Source: Candidatus Heimdallarchaeota archaeon
GTDB lineage: Archaea > Asgardarchaeota > Heimdallarchaeia > JABLTI01
DNA: 64,000 nt
Reading direction: 5' to 3'
NCBI GenBank assembly: GCA_018238155.1
Contig: JABCTZ010000025.1
Span: forward strand, 50,780-114,779
Shown here piece by piece: positions 42,478 to 50,276 of the stretch (position 1 is its first letter; every line of letters starts with the position of its first letter). A program made the position numbers and the translations under genes. The notes beneath the pieces were generated by a model, which was not told the origin of the DNA, searched no databases, and saw nothing but the letters and a program-made list of their open reading frames with translations.

Positions 42478-44316
42478 TTATTTTCTTCTTTTTAGGAAGA
42501 ATACTTGGGTCGCTCCAGTCAGAGCGAGGATACTCAAAACAATACCTAATCCAATGCCACCAGTTTTTGTAATAGTAACATCGAAGCCAGCATCTTTCAT
42601 ATGTTGTAAAGCTAAGTCAATATTGAATTCGTAGAATGGTAAATCTTCGTCAAAACCAACAGAGGCTTTAGGCCAGTGAGTTACTCCAGGAATACCTAAA
42701 CCTTCGAGGATTTCTTCACAGATGATTTCACGAGGAATCATATGACTAATTGCTTTGCGAACATGTTTGCCTGATTCTGCACCTGCAATTGGGCAAAGAC
42801 TTCCAGTACCAAGATAGGAATGATACATATTGATAGCCATTTCTTGGTTTCCAGGATCATCAACTAAAGTATAGGTTGCACTTGCAATATTCATTTCACT
42901 GATCATTGCTTTGAAGTTGTAATCTACCATATCAATTACACCAGATGCAAGAGCTGATAATCCACCTTCTTTTGAACCGTAGAACTCAAAGAAAACATCG
43001 TCAAATTTTGGATCTGCACCATACCAGTCTGCAAAATATTCATTGCTCTTTAGATGGATAACTTGGTTTGTTGGGTCATAATCATGTAAGTAATATGGTC
43101 CAGAACCAACAAAATTCTCTGGATGGTCTACAGCCCATGAAACAGCTTGTGCAGCATGATCTGCAGGAGCAATAGAACCCCAAATGTGTTCTGGGAGTAA
43201 ATAGCCGGCTAAATTGCTTTCTTGGAAAACGTATGTACGTAAGAATTCGATTGTAAATTCAGTGTCACTGATTTTGGTAATAGAGCTATTGTCCCAGTAA
43301 AGGGTATTAAATGAATAAGTAGTGTGTCCCAATGATGCGGTAACGCCCAACTTATAAGAATAGATAACATCATCAACTGTGATAGCTGTACCATCAGACC
43401 ATTTGGCATCAGGATTAATGTTAACTGAATAAGTTAAACCATCTGTGCTGCTAAAATCAGTAGCAATTCTAGGACCGTATGCGTAATTATTTGTTGGATC
43501 TCTTTGGATCAATCCATTGTAGATTTGTGTTAGCCATTGAGCGTCATAAACTGATTCATATAATAATGGATGGAAGTCTTCAAAGTCTGCGGGAGTAGCA
43601 TAATGAAATTCTGTTTCACCGGCAATTTCCCATTTTTCCATTGGTTGGTACTCTGAAGCCCAGAGAAGTGGATCCCAACCGCTTAAATCTTCTGTGTGTG
43701 GGAAGAGGGAAGTTTCGTACACTATTGCAATACTTGGTTGATCTTCAAGAAGTAAAGCTTGGATTTCTTTTGCATAATCCATTCTGTCCGCAAAAACGAA
43801 TGCTTGAGAATAGTTGCCGATAAGATTATCCATTTCTGTGTTTTCGTATTGGTAAAAATTATCACCTGAAGGGGTTAAGCCATCAGATGTAAAAACTCCT
43901 TGTGGATCAAAATCAAGTCCCCAACCGTTTCCTACAAATAAAATGTCAAATCCGCCCTCGGCATAATTTGGCACTGGATAAGGTCCTGGGTGTCCCCAAG
44001 TTCGAGGACTTATTTGTGCCCATCCGGTGTGGTCAAAAACATCTATTTCAATACCAATCTTAGGTAGTTGTTCTACCATGAGAGTTGCCCATTGATTTCT
44101 CGCTGGATTGGTATTTGGCGCTAAAATACTGATACTAAAGAATGGTCCTGGATTAGCTGCTTGTGTTTGAGTGGTCAAAAATGGTGTTACACTTAAACAT
44201 AATAAAATTGCTAAGGGAAGGATCATTCGTTTTATATCTGTCTTGATTAGTTTTATTTTTTTCACCCTAATAATAGTCTTGGTCTCATGACCAGAGGTTC
44301 TCATGTAGAGAACCAT
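42478..44316 (-). CDS. Peptide-type ABC solute-binding protein (SBP_5), circularly permuted
   Basis: About 612 residues. A signal segment (MILPLAILLCLSVTPFL) leads into a part (about residues 25-175 of the mature chain) that reads like the second lobe of SBP_5 proteins: NQWATLMVEQLPKIGIEIDV, FDILFVGNGWGLDFDPQGVF, DNFYQYENTEMDNL, RMDYAKEIQALLLEDQPSI. Only then comes the usual first half (FHPLLYESVYDAQWLTQIYNGL, DAKWSDGTAITVDDVIYSY, VGSGPYYLHDYDP), ending with LALQHMKDAGFD and one membrane anchor plus RRK. The domain order is thus swapped. No permease or ATPase is adjacent. A TATA-like ATTTAAATAT (44336-44346) supports a leaderless start near 44316 or 44304. Confidence 0.78.
   Translation of the reverse strand: MVLYMRTSGHETKTIIRVKKIKLIKTDIKRMILPLAILLCLSVTPFLTTQTQAANPGPFFSISILAPNTNPARNQWATLMVEQLPKIGIEIDVFDHTGWAQISPRTWGHPGPYPVPNYAEGGFDILFVGNGWGLDFDPQGVFTSDGLTPSGDNFYQYENTEMDNLIGNYSQAFVFADRMDYAKEIQALLLEDQPSIAIVYETSLFPHTEDLSGWDPLLWASEYQPMEKWEIAGETEFHYATPADFEDFHPLLYESVYDAQWLTQIYNGLIQRDPTNNYAYGPRIATDFSSTDGLTYSVNINPDAKWSDGTAITVDDVIYSYKLGVTASLGHTTYSFNTLYWDNSSITKISDTEFTIEFLRTYVFQESNLAGYLLPEHIWGSIAPADHAAQAVSWAVDHPENFVGSGPYYLHDYDPTNQVIHLKSNEYFADWYGADPKFDDVFFEFYGSKEGGLSALASGVIDMVDYNFKAMISEMNIASATYTLVDDPGNQEMAINMYHSYLGTGSLCPIAGAESGKHVRKAISHMIPREIICEEILEGLGIPGVTHWPKASVGFDEDLPFYEFNIDLALQHMKDAGFDVTITKTGGIGLGIVLSILALTGATQVFFLKRRK
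44296..44314. promoter_or_regulatory. Palindromic operator at the binding-protein start
   Basis: GGTTCTC-ATGTA-GAGAACC, a perfect 7-5-7 palindrome at the presumed transcription start. Its core fits the TTCTCA/TGAGAA motif found repeatedly nearby. Confidence 0.6.
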
Positions 44317-44323
44317 AGAAGGT

Positions 44324-44410
44324 ATTCTCATATAGATATTTAAATGTGTTACACAAATCTGAGAATAAATGGACAAATATTTGAGAATAGAATTCCCACA
44401 ATATTGAGAA
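44324..44410. promoter_or_regulatory. Array of TTCTCA/TGAGAA half-sites
   Basis: ATTCTCA at 44324-44330, TGAGAAT at 44360 and at 44382, and TGAGAA at 44405. The last three are spaced 22-23 bases, about two helical turns. They surround the TATA element of the binding-protein gene. The rest of 44411-44667 holds AT-rich sequence and the promoter of the 44668 regulator. Confidence 0.5.
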
Positions 44411-44667
44411 ATGTCTGATTCGTTATAAAGAAAACTCTTCTTTTTTTGAAAAAAAGCTCATTTAAAGATTAAACATTTAAGTTCAAATTGATACACTGCA
44501 TAAAAACAAATAGCAGTTAAGTATTGATAATTTTAAGTTTCAAAAAAACGCTCTTAACATCAAGAAATTGGTGATATTAGAGCGGTATTTCTAGAGAGAA
44601 AAGAAGATTTAATTATTTAAGCAGAAATTTAAACAAAGTACTCAGTTGAAACTTTGGAGTTCATTTA

Positions 44668-45315
44668 ATGGAATCACAAGATTTAGTTACGTTTAAACCA
44701 ACAATTATTAAAATGGTTGATGCAAAAACATTTGGTGCTTTTACGGATGAACACCTGACGGCAGTACTGGGTTTTCTCAGAATTTCGAATTCAATGACTA
44801 TAACCGATTTGGCTTTGGCGTTTAAGAATCAAGGGATTATCAAATCAGAATCTACAATTTACAGGTACATTCAAAAATTAATTGAAAAAGATTTAGTAAC
44901 GAAATCGGGTAAACGTATTACAAGTACAAGTCCTGAAGAAGTTAGAAGTGAAACGCTCTATTGTCGTACTGCCCGTGTTTTTATTGAAAAGTCAAGCATT
45001 TTAGACCTTGTTGAAGATCAACAGGATATATCGTGCAATATTTGTAATTTAAGTGCACAATTATTACAACAGCTTTTCTCTAAAAACAATTTATCCTCAA
45101 AATGTTTTTCCAGAATAATTGGCAAAATAGAACATCAGAGGATTAAACTATTTACTAAATTAATAGAGACTGCTGATCAATCCGTTCTTGATCAATTTGA
45201 TGATATTAGCTTTGAACAAGTAAAAGAAATCATTAATTTAACAGGTTGGATTGCAACCCTGAAAACAATTGATTTAGAGAATGAATTAGCTGAATGTACT
45301 AAAAGTAAAAAATAA
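44668..45315 (+). CDS. Winged-helix regulator, paralogue A
   Basis: A 215-residue protein. An N-terminal extension of about 30 residues leads into a winged helix (HLTAVLGFLRISNSMTITDL, STIYRYIQKLIEKDLVTKSGKRIT) and an ETLYCRTARVFI strand. A helical C-terminal half follows with a CNICN pair that could sense redox or metal. It is closely similar in plan to the regulator at 46047 and to the decayed one at 19072. It is divergent from the permuted binding protein, whose promoter carries TGAGAA motifs. GGAG about nine bases before ATG 44668 supports the start. Confidence 0.82.
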   Translation: MESQDLVTFKPTIIKMVDAKTFGAFTDEHLTAVLGFLRISNSMTITDLALAFKNQGIIKSESTIYRYIQKLIEKDLVTKSGKRITSTSPEEVRSETLYCRTARVFIEKSSILDLVEDQQDISCNICNLSAQLLQQLFSKNNLSSKCFSRIIGKIEHQRIKLFTKLIETADQSVLDQFDDISFEQVKEIINLTGWIATLKTIDLENELAECTKSKK

Positions 45316-45403
45316 TGTTCTTTATTTCAAAAGTCATTTCATTCATTCAATAAAATATCAAAAACACATTTGTAGATGATAATATGTTCAAAACAGAAAT
45401 AAC

Positions 45404-45425
45404 CCTTACTACCTGAGTAGCAAGG
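45404..45425 (-). terminator. Hairpin after microprotein operon
   Basis: CCTTACTAC-CTGA-GTAGCAAGG, a nine-base stem with one G-T pair, lying four bases beyond the stop codon of the last microprotein gene. Confidence 0.55.
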
Positions 45426-45428
45426 ACT

Positions 45429-45539
45429 TTAGATATAATCATAACAATAATCCTCAAACATTAAAATGAATACTGTTTTTTCGTCTTCACTTCGTTTTGT
45501 ATTTGAGTTCTTTTTCTTCTTTTCATTATTTTGTTTCAT
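45429..45539 (-). CDS. Microprotein C (36 aa)
   Basis: ATG 45539 is placed seven bases after GGAGATGA, a strong Shine-Dalgarno sequence. The product has a highly basic first half (MKQNNEKKKKNSNTKRSEDE) and a hydrophobic, aromatic, acidic second half (TVFILMFEDYCYDYI) with one cysteine. No family was recognised. It is the third gene of a three-gene microprotein operon and ends four bases before a hairpin. The charge split would allow it to bind nucleic acid or membrane and display an acidic tail (inference). Confidence 0.55.
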   Translation of the reverse strand: MKQNNEKKKKNSNTKRSEDEKTVFILMFEDYCYDYI

Positions 45540-45579
45540 ATTTTTATCATCTCCACAATTTTTTTGTTATCTTATTCAA

Positions 45580-45684
45580 TTATTTGTATTTTACAGTAAT
45601 ACTCTGTATCATTGTTTGTGTCAATCGACTCTTCTGAAGCTGTTTCTTTACATATAATTTCATTTTTTCTCTTTGATCGGTCAT
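45580..45684 (-). CDS. Microprotein B (34 aa)
   Basis: ATG 45684 follows GGAGGTGA by six bases, the best ribosome-binding site in the window, which overlaps the stop codon of microprotein A. The product (MTDQREKMKLYVKKQLQKSR, then LTQTMIQSITVKYK) is basic and predicted helical, without cysteine or signal. It was not recognised. The coupling of stop and Shine-Dalgarno sequence shows it is co-translated with A. The gap to C is 40 bases. Confidence 0.58.
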   Translation of the reverse strand: MTDQREKMKLYVKKQLQKSRLTQTMIQSITVKYK

Positions 45685-45690
45685 ATCTTC

Positions 45691-45801
45691 TCACCTCCAA
45701 GAAATGGATCCATGAGCCATGCTAAGGAAATCCATTGCATTAGCTACATCATAGTTCTTTCTGATTTGATTCTCAAGATCTTTTCTTGTCTTAACGTTCA
45801 T
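45691..45801 (-). CDS. Microprotein A (36 aa)
   Basis: First gene of the microprotein operon. ATG 45801 is preceded by only a weak AGGCGAT. The product begins MNVKTRKDLENQIRKNYDVA and ends NAMDFLSMAHGSISWR: a charged amphipathic helix followed by a small, less polar tail with a terminal SWR. Not recognised. The codon composition is balanced and the three genes keep operon spacing with two strong ribosome-binding sites, so chance open frames are unlikely. Confidence 0.58.
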   Translation of the reverse strand: MNVKTRKDLENQIRKNYDVANAMDFLSMAHGSISWR

Positions 45802-45823
45802 TTTAAATCGCCTGTAAATTGCG

Positions 45824-45850
45824 TTAGGATGTGTTCTTATCCCAACTCAT
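45824..45850 (-). CDS. Possible leaderless 8-residue leader ORF
   Basis: ATG AGT TGG GAT AAG AAC ACA TCC TAA (MSWDKNTS) begins about 25 bases downstream of the TATA element at 45870-45878, where a leaderless archaeal message would start. It precedes the three microprotein genes. It may be a regulatory leader peptide or accidental. Confidence 0.3.
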   Translation of the reverse strand: MSWDKNTS

Positions 45851-45869
45851 TAAGAAATAATTCTCAATA

Positions 45870-45900
45870 GACTATATAAGTTTTCTCATTTGGGTGAGAA
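45870..45900 (-). promoter_or_regulatory. Promoter and operator of microprotein operon
   Basis: On the minus strand CTTATATAGT is a TATA element (45870-45880). Directly upstream is the perfect palindrome TTCTCA-TTTGGG-TGAGAA (45883-45900). A further half-site ATTCTCAA lies at 45860-45867 between TATA and start. Same motif as at the binding-protein promoter. Confidence 0.65.
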
Positions 45901-45944
45901 GAACATTTATTTTTAATGGAATAATTATTCTAAGTTCTTAAGAA

Positions 45945-45967
45945 AAATATATAAGTAACTTGAGAAT
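45945..45967 (+). promoter_or_regulatory. Promoter of regulator paralogue B
   Basis: AAATATATAAG (45945-45955) is a TATA element pointing to the 46047 gene, followed by TGAGAAT at 45961-45967, a half-site of the shared motif. It implies a leader of about 65 bases. Confidence 0.55.
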
Positions 45968-46046
45968 AGTGTAGCACAGACATTAAGACTGTTTGAATAA
46001 ATAGATAAGTTATGAATAAAATAAGCAAGTAAGGAGCGATGTTTAA

Positions 46047-46682
46047 ATGGTCTCACAAGAAGCAATTACTTACAAACAAAAACCGGTAAAAATAATTAAA
46101 GATCAAAAAACGCTCAAAGTATTTCATGATGAAAATTTAATGATCGTTTTGAAATTTCTAAAAAAGGGACCCTGTTCAATAGCAGATTTAGTTTCTAAAT
46201 TCAAACAATCTAATAATGAAAAATCAGATAAAACCATTTATCGCTATTTACATAAATTGATTCAAGTAAAATTGGTTGCAAAAGCAGGTAAAAGAGTGAC
46301 CTCTAATGAGGATGATGATATTATCAGTGAAACAATTTACATTCGTTCTGCAAAAGCATTCATAACGGTAAACCCAATAGATGACCGTGATTGTAAAGGT
46401 GGTGTTGAGTGTCCTGTATGGGAAGCGATTAGATTATTAGTGGGGCAATTTTTTGACAACAAAGGTGACAAGGAGAGTTTTGCTAAATTAGCAACTAAAT
46501 TGGATCGCGATATAGATAATCTTGTCATTCAGATGTTTGAAAATGCTGATGATGAAACACTCGATAAAATAGTTGATTTAGATTGGTCCGGAATCAATCA
46601 TGTCATGCAATTTGCAGGATGGTTAGCAATGAGCACGAAGATAGACATTCCAAAAGAACTAGAAAAAAGTTACAAGTCATAA
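46047..46682 (+). CDS. Winged-helix regulator, paralogue B
   Basis: A 211-residue protein co-linear with paralogue A at 44668: winged helix (ENLMIVLKFLKKGPCSIADL, KTIYRYLHKLIQVKLVAKAGKRVT), SETIYIRSAKAFI strand, and a helical C-terminal half with CKGGVECPVW, again two cysteines. AAGGAGCGAT ten bases before ATG 46047 supports the start. It is divergent from the microprotein operon, with the TTCTCA/TGAGAA operator between them, so it probably controls that operon and itself. A palindromic terminator follows its stop. Confidence 0.82.
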   Translation: MVSQEAITYKQKPVKIIKDQKTLKVFHDENLMIVLKFLKKGPCSIADLVSKFKQSNNEKSDKTIYRYLHKLIQVKLVAKAGKRVTSNEDDDIISETIYIRSAKAFITVNPIDDRDCKGGVECPVWEAIRLLVGQFFDNKGDKESFAKLATKLDRDIDNLVIQMFENADDETLDKIVDLDWSGINHVMQFAGWLAMSTKIDIPKELEKSYKS

Positions 46683-46696
46683 TCTCATATGAGATT
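46681..46696 (+). terminator. Palindromic terminator of regulator B
   Basis: AATCTCATATGAGATT begins at the stop codon and is followed by TTATT. Its core also resembles the TCTCA/TGAGA motif. Confidence 0.45.
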
Positions 46697-46731
46697 TTAT
46701 TAAACAAAAACATCACAAAATTTAGCACTAG

Positions 46732-46787
46732 AACTTGAGAGCGAGGTTTCCCAAGAGTAACTTATCCTTTCTCCTCTCTCTCGAGTT
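46732..46787. terminator. Long imperfect stem between convergent genes
   Basis: AACTTGAGAGCGAGG pairs with CCTCTCTCTCGAGTT, 13 of 15 positions, over a 26-base loop. It lies between the ends of the 46047 and 46830 genes and may terminate both. Confidence 0.45.
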
Positions 46788-46829
46788 TAATAGTTATTAT
46801 TTCTTCTATACTTATACCAAAAGATAAAC

Positions 46830-47360
46830 CTAAAGATCATCTATAGTAAATGTTGAAAATGGTTTTAATTCTTTCCAAAGATTATAATGGGTATTAAGAA
46901 TACACGCTAAATTGTAATATTCAGTAAACTTTCTTTGTTTGCGAAAGCCAAGGATATTATCAAGTGTTTGAAGTGCAATGACAATTTCCCAACCTGTACG
47001 ATTAGATTTTTCACGCATAAAAACACGGAGGTTCTTAAAAAGAATTTTAGGAGTATCATCTCTATCCGGACCATTAAAATCAGTGATAAGAATTGCACAG
47101 ATACGAGTTAATCTTTGAAGATCAACTTCAGTAGTTACTTGATATCGTTTTCTTAACGTTTCACTTAAATTATATGTTACGCCATCAGGACTTTTCACTG
47201 TGTAAGGTAAGAGCAAAGTTTCTTTTTCTTTATCTTCAATAAATGAACCTGGTTTAAAAACGAGTCTTGCCATTGATGATTGAACAATTAAATTCAAATT
47301 TGTTTGCTGTAAATAGTCAATGCCAATTTTGAATTTTTTCTGCCTCTCTCTACGTTTCAT
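46830..47360 (-). CDS. Hypothetical protein (176 aa)
   Basis: Not recognised. Soluble and basic at the start (MKRRERQKKFKIGIDYLQQ), then LVFKPGSFIEDKEKETLLLPYTVKSPDGVTYNLSETLRKRYQV and a mostly helical second half. There is no signal or metal site. The start at ATG 47360 is favoured because TTATAATATATC lies about 27 bases upstream, as for a leaderless message; the in-frame ATG at 47408 would be upstream of the promoter. Convergent with regulator B. Confidence 0.55.
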   Translation of the reverse strand: MKRRERQKKFKIGIDYLQQTNLNLIVQSSMARLVFKPGSFIEDKEKETLLLPYTVKSPDGVTYNLSETLRKRYQVTTEVDLQRLTRICAILITDFNGPDRDDTPKILFKNLRVFMREKSNRTGWEIVIALQTLDNILGFRKQRKFTEYYNLACILNTHYNLWKELKPFSTFTIDDL

Positions 47361-47587
47361 AGATAAGTCAGTTAACTGATATATTATAAGAATTCTCTTT
47401 TTTAGCAAGATAATTGGTGAACATTTTAAAAAGAAATTGAAAAAGTTCTTTCCTAACCAATCTTTCCTCTTATCTTCAGACTAAAAGGTATTTTTCACTT
47501 CATATATTGAAGAAAAAACAATGATAAAACTTAATTTTTAAGAAGAAAAACTAATATCTTTTTTGTCTATATTTTATGTGATGTATT

Positions 47588-48100
47588 ATGAAAAAAGGAG
47601 TTAAAATTTCATTAATTGTTGTTCCAATCGTTATTATTGTTATCTTAGGTGCAACATTAGGTGGAACATTACTTTATACGAAGAACAATGTGAGTTACAC
47701 CGTTGGTGATACAACTATATCTAACGATATTACAATCCTATTTACCGGAGGAATATAAACTGACACTCCTCTCGAGATAAATAACAATGGACTGTATAAT
47801 ATCATTGATTTATCAATTACTATTACAATAACAGGGCAAAATTTCACTGAATTAGCAGCTCTTAACGGTATTGTTTTGGGGTTTGGAGCAAATTCTCTAG
47901 GAACTGTTCCAAAAGGGGAATCTTGGTCAGGTATTCTAAAAATAACAATAAATGAAAATATTGCTATTCTTGCAATTCAAGATGGAGAAATGAAAATTAG
48001 TATTGATATTACATTCAAGCTAAATCTAGTTCTACTTAAAACAAATGTAGCATATAATGAAATACAAATCAAAGAATGGGATTCACCTTTTGACCCTTGA
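47588..48100 (+). pseudogene. Membrane-anchored LEA/Ig-like protein, in-frame TAA
   Basis: A single frame runs from ATG 47588 to the stop at 48098-48100, interrupted only by TAA at 47756-47758. Before it: a membrane helix (ISLIVVPIVIIVILGATLGG), then YTVGDTTISNDITILFTGGI. After it, in the same frame: TPLEINNNGLYNIIDLSITI...LGTVPKGESWSGILKI and so on, a beta-sandwich like the LEA2/archaeal surface proteins (NNGLYNI-D-L strand pattern). The total would be 170 residues. One substitution is enough to explain the stop, so the loss is recent or a sequence error. Confidence 0.7.
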
Positions 48101-48172
48101 TTTCATTTTATATGAATAAAATATTTGATCAATAAAAAAAATGAGGGTACGGTTGAATTCTTAGCACCCTAT

Positions 48173-49078
48173 CTAAGTAAACTTTTCATACCAAACCTTG
48201 ATAACAAATTCAAGCCATTTGGTATGCATATCTCCACCTTCAATCCAACCTTTCTCTTTTCTACCGAAATACTCAGGGAGGTCAGGATGGTTAGCAACTT
48301 CTACCAAAGGAATATTTTGGTTTTTGAGTTGTTTCAAAGCTGAATAAAGTTCCTCAAAATATTTTCTTACTTTGCTGATAAATGCTTTATTAACAACAGT
48401 TCCATGTCCGGTAATGAAATGCTCGACATCTAAAGATTCCCAGTTCTTATAAACATCGATTACTAATGGATCAAAGACATATTGAGCATAGCTGGATACA
48501 ATATTGTCGCCTGTGCAAACAAGTTTCTCTTTAGCAGAATAAATATAGGATGAATCTTTGGAATGACCACCTGTCACTTTTATTACCAGTTCATGCCCTT
48601 TTGGTCCAATAATCATTTCATCTTCAACAGGAGTATTCGGTAAAAACCACAAACCATTTTTTATCGTTGAAACAATTTCAGCTGAGTCCGAGTACTCTTC
48701 AGCATTTTTAGCTAATTGAATATGAATGTCTTCTGGAGGACTATTTACGTCCGGTTTTATAATTTCAATGCCGATTTTAGGAGCGACGATTTTAATGTCT
48801 TTGAAAACTTCCATAGCCATAAAATGATCTTCGTGCATGTGTGTTAAAATAAGGTGAGAAACTTTTTTAGCAAAATGTTTCTCCATATCTTCTCTAAATT
48901 CCTTTGCAAAAGCAATGTTCATCCCACAGTCAACAAAAACCAATTCACCTGGTAAAGAAATACACGTCATTAGTGAAGTATTAGCAGGACGTAGATCTCC
49001 TCTAAATTCTTTTCGAGTAGCTAAAGTTGTAAAGACGTTTTCTGTTACTTGAATATATTTTTCTTTCATTTCAGTCAT
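48173..49078 (-). CDS. MBL-fold metallo-hydrolase
   Basis: About 301 residues from ATG 49078 (MTEMKEKYIQVTENVFTTL), preceded by GAGG at nine bases; the frame is open to 49102. The metal motif is LILTHMHEDHFMA (H-x-H-x-D-H), the next ligand is in VTGGHSKDSSYIY, then the D of VCTGDN and H of ITGHGTVV, all complete. This is a glyoxalase II/beta-lactamase-like hydrolase. The substrate is not readable; the extra C-terminal 80 residues (LPEYFGRKEKGWIEGGDMH) resemble those of quorum-lactonase-like or thioesterase-like members. Monocistronic. Confidence 0.88.
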   Translation of the reverse strand: MTEMKEKYIQVTENVFTTLATRKEFRGDLRPANTSLMTCISLPGELVFVDCGMNIAFAKEFREDMEKHFAKKVSHLILTHMHEDHFMAMEVFKDIKIVAPKIGIEIIKPDVNSPPEDIHIQLAKNAEEYSDSAEIVSTIKNGLWFLPNTPVEDEMIIGPKGHELVIKVTGGHSKDSSYIYSAKEKLVCTGDNIVSSYAQYVFDPLVIDVYKNWESLDVEHFITGHGTVVNKAFISKVRKYFEELYSALKQLKNQNIPLVEVANHPDLPEYFGRKEKGWIEGGDMHTKWLEFVIKVWYEKFT

Positions 49079-49292
49079 TTCTAATTTCCTCTTAAATAGC
49101 ATATTACAGTATAGTTGAATATTTTTAAGGATTTCATTTAATTTCTAAACTAAATATCTATTATTAACGCTCAAAAAATTGCTATAAACATAAAAAACTA
49201 TTTTTATACTCAATATAATCTAACCAAAAAACATTTTGATAGATAATCATATTGACAATTGTTTATATTGCTTTATAGGAATTATAGAAACG

Positions 49293-50009
49293 GTGGAAAA
49301 ATTGGATAAAGAAATCAACTTACTAATTACTAATTTAAAATCTAATGATGTTGAGACTCGTCGAGATGCAGCTTGGAAAATTAAAGAATTTGCTGAAACA
49401 AATGCCAGAGATTTACAAGATATTATTCCATTTTTAGTAGAAGCATTGCTAAATGATGACTGGGTCATTCGTAAAATGGTCTTATTAGCTTTGGGAAAAT
49501 TAGAAGCAAAATCAGAATGTTCTAAGGTAATTTCTATACTTAATAATGACAAGAACGGAGAGGTTCGAGCTGCCGCAGCTGAAATTCTTACTCATATGGA
49601 AATTGAAGAAGCAATTCCGTATTTAATTAAAGCCTTAAAAGACTCTGAAAGAGTGGTTTTCGAAGTAGCTATCTGGGGTCTTGGTTCTTTTGGTGAAAAA
49701 GCAAAAGCTGCAGTACCAATGTTAATTGAATTATTATCTATTAAAACTAAGGGAATAGTATCCATTAATGCTCTTGCTGCTTGGGCTCTAGGAGAAATTG
49801 GTGATACATCAGCAATCGAACCACTAACACAAGCTCTAAAAAAGGTAACTTTTTTGGAAGAACAATTCAAAATTGCTTTTGCAATTGCTCAACTCGAAGA
49901 AGGTATTGGTTTTGGCACAGAAGAATTGCAACAATTACAAACTAGTGGTAAACTAATGCAACCAGATGTTGATCTTATTGATGAACTCATTCAGAGTAAA
50001 ATGAAATGA
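49293..50009 (+). CDS. HEAT-repeat protein
   Basis: About 238 residues from GTG 49293 (VEKLDKEINLLITNL). The frame is open to TTG 49236, but that part (CLYCFIGII) is unlike the rest. It is made of HEAT/PBS-lyase repeats of about 31-37 residues: DVETRRDAAWKIKEFAE, DDWVIRKMVLLALGKLE, NGEVRAAAAEILTHM, ERVVFEVAIWGLGSFG, IVSINALAAWALGEIGD. It is a protein-interaction solenoid without an enzymatic motif. Its 3' end overlaps a small gene on the other strand by 19 bases. Confidence 0.82.
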   Translation: MEKLDKEINLLITNLKSNDVETRRDAAWKIKEFAETNARDLQDIIPFLVEALLNDDWVIRKMVLLALGKLEAKSECSKVISILNNDKNGEVRAAAAEILTHMEIEEAIPYLIKALKDSERVVFEVAIWGLGSFGEKAKAAVPMLIELLSIKTKGIVSINALAAWALGEIGDTSAIEPLTQALKKVTFLEEQFKIAFAIAQLEEGIGFGTEELQQLQTSGKLMQPDVDLIDELIQSKMK

Positions 50010-50209
50010 TTAGATGATTTTACATCGTAGCCCAATAATGTCTTCGTAAGACAAGAGAAGCGTTCAGTATATTGCACATCACAATCCAAGGCTATACTTC
50101 TTCTACCTGCGACAACGTTCTCTTCTTCACCTTTCCAACCATAAGTTTCAGCATAACATATAGTGACAACTCTATTTTTTTCAATCGAACAAGATACATC
50201 CACATACAT
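49991..50209 (-). CDS. Small hypothetical protein (72 aa)
   Basis: ATG 50209 gives MYVDVSCSIEKNRVVTICYA, then TYGWKGEEENVVAGRRSIALDCDVQYTERFSCLTKTLLGYDVKSSN. The composition is protein-like and unlike the hydrophobic upstream part of the frame. It lies in the 270 bases after the AOR gene, same strand. It may be a genuine small gene or the tail of a lost gene. The first reading is favoured only slightly. Confidence 0.35.
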   Translation of the reverse strand: MYVDVSCSIEKNRVVTICYAETYGWKGEEENVVAGRRSIALDCDVQYTERFSCLTKTLLGYDVKSSNHFILL

Positions 50210-50276
50210 TGAAGGTTTTAAAATAAATATGTCTAACAATGTGAAAATAAACAAACTAGAAGCATTAAAATGGAAT

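Noticed and set aside
45466..45870. Two plus-strand open frames of 63 and 65 residues in the regulator gap
   Set aside because: Phe/Ser-rich or without ribosome-binding sites, antisense to the microprotein genes, which have strong sites.
47756..47758. Recoding of the in-frame stop as pyrrolysine or selenocysteine
   Set aside because: The codon is TAA; pyrrolysine uses TAG and selenocysteine TGA.
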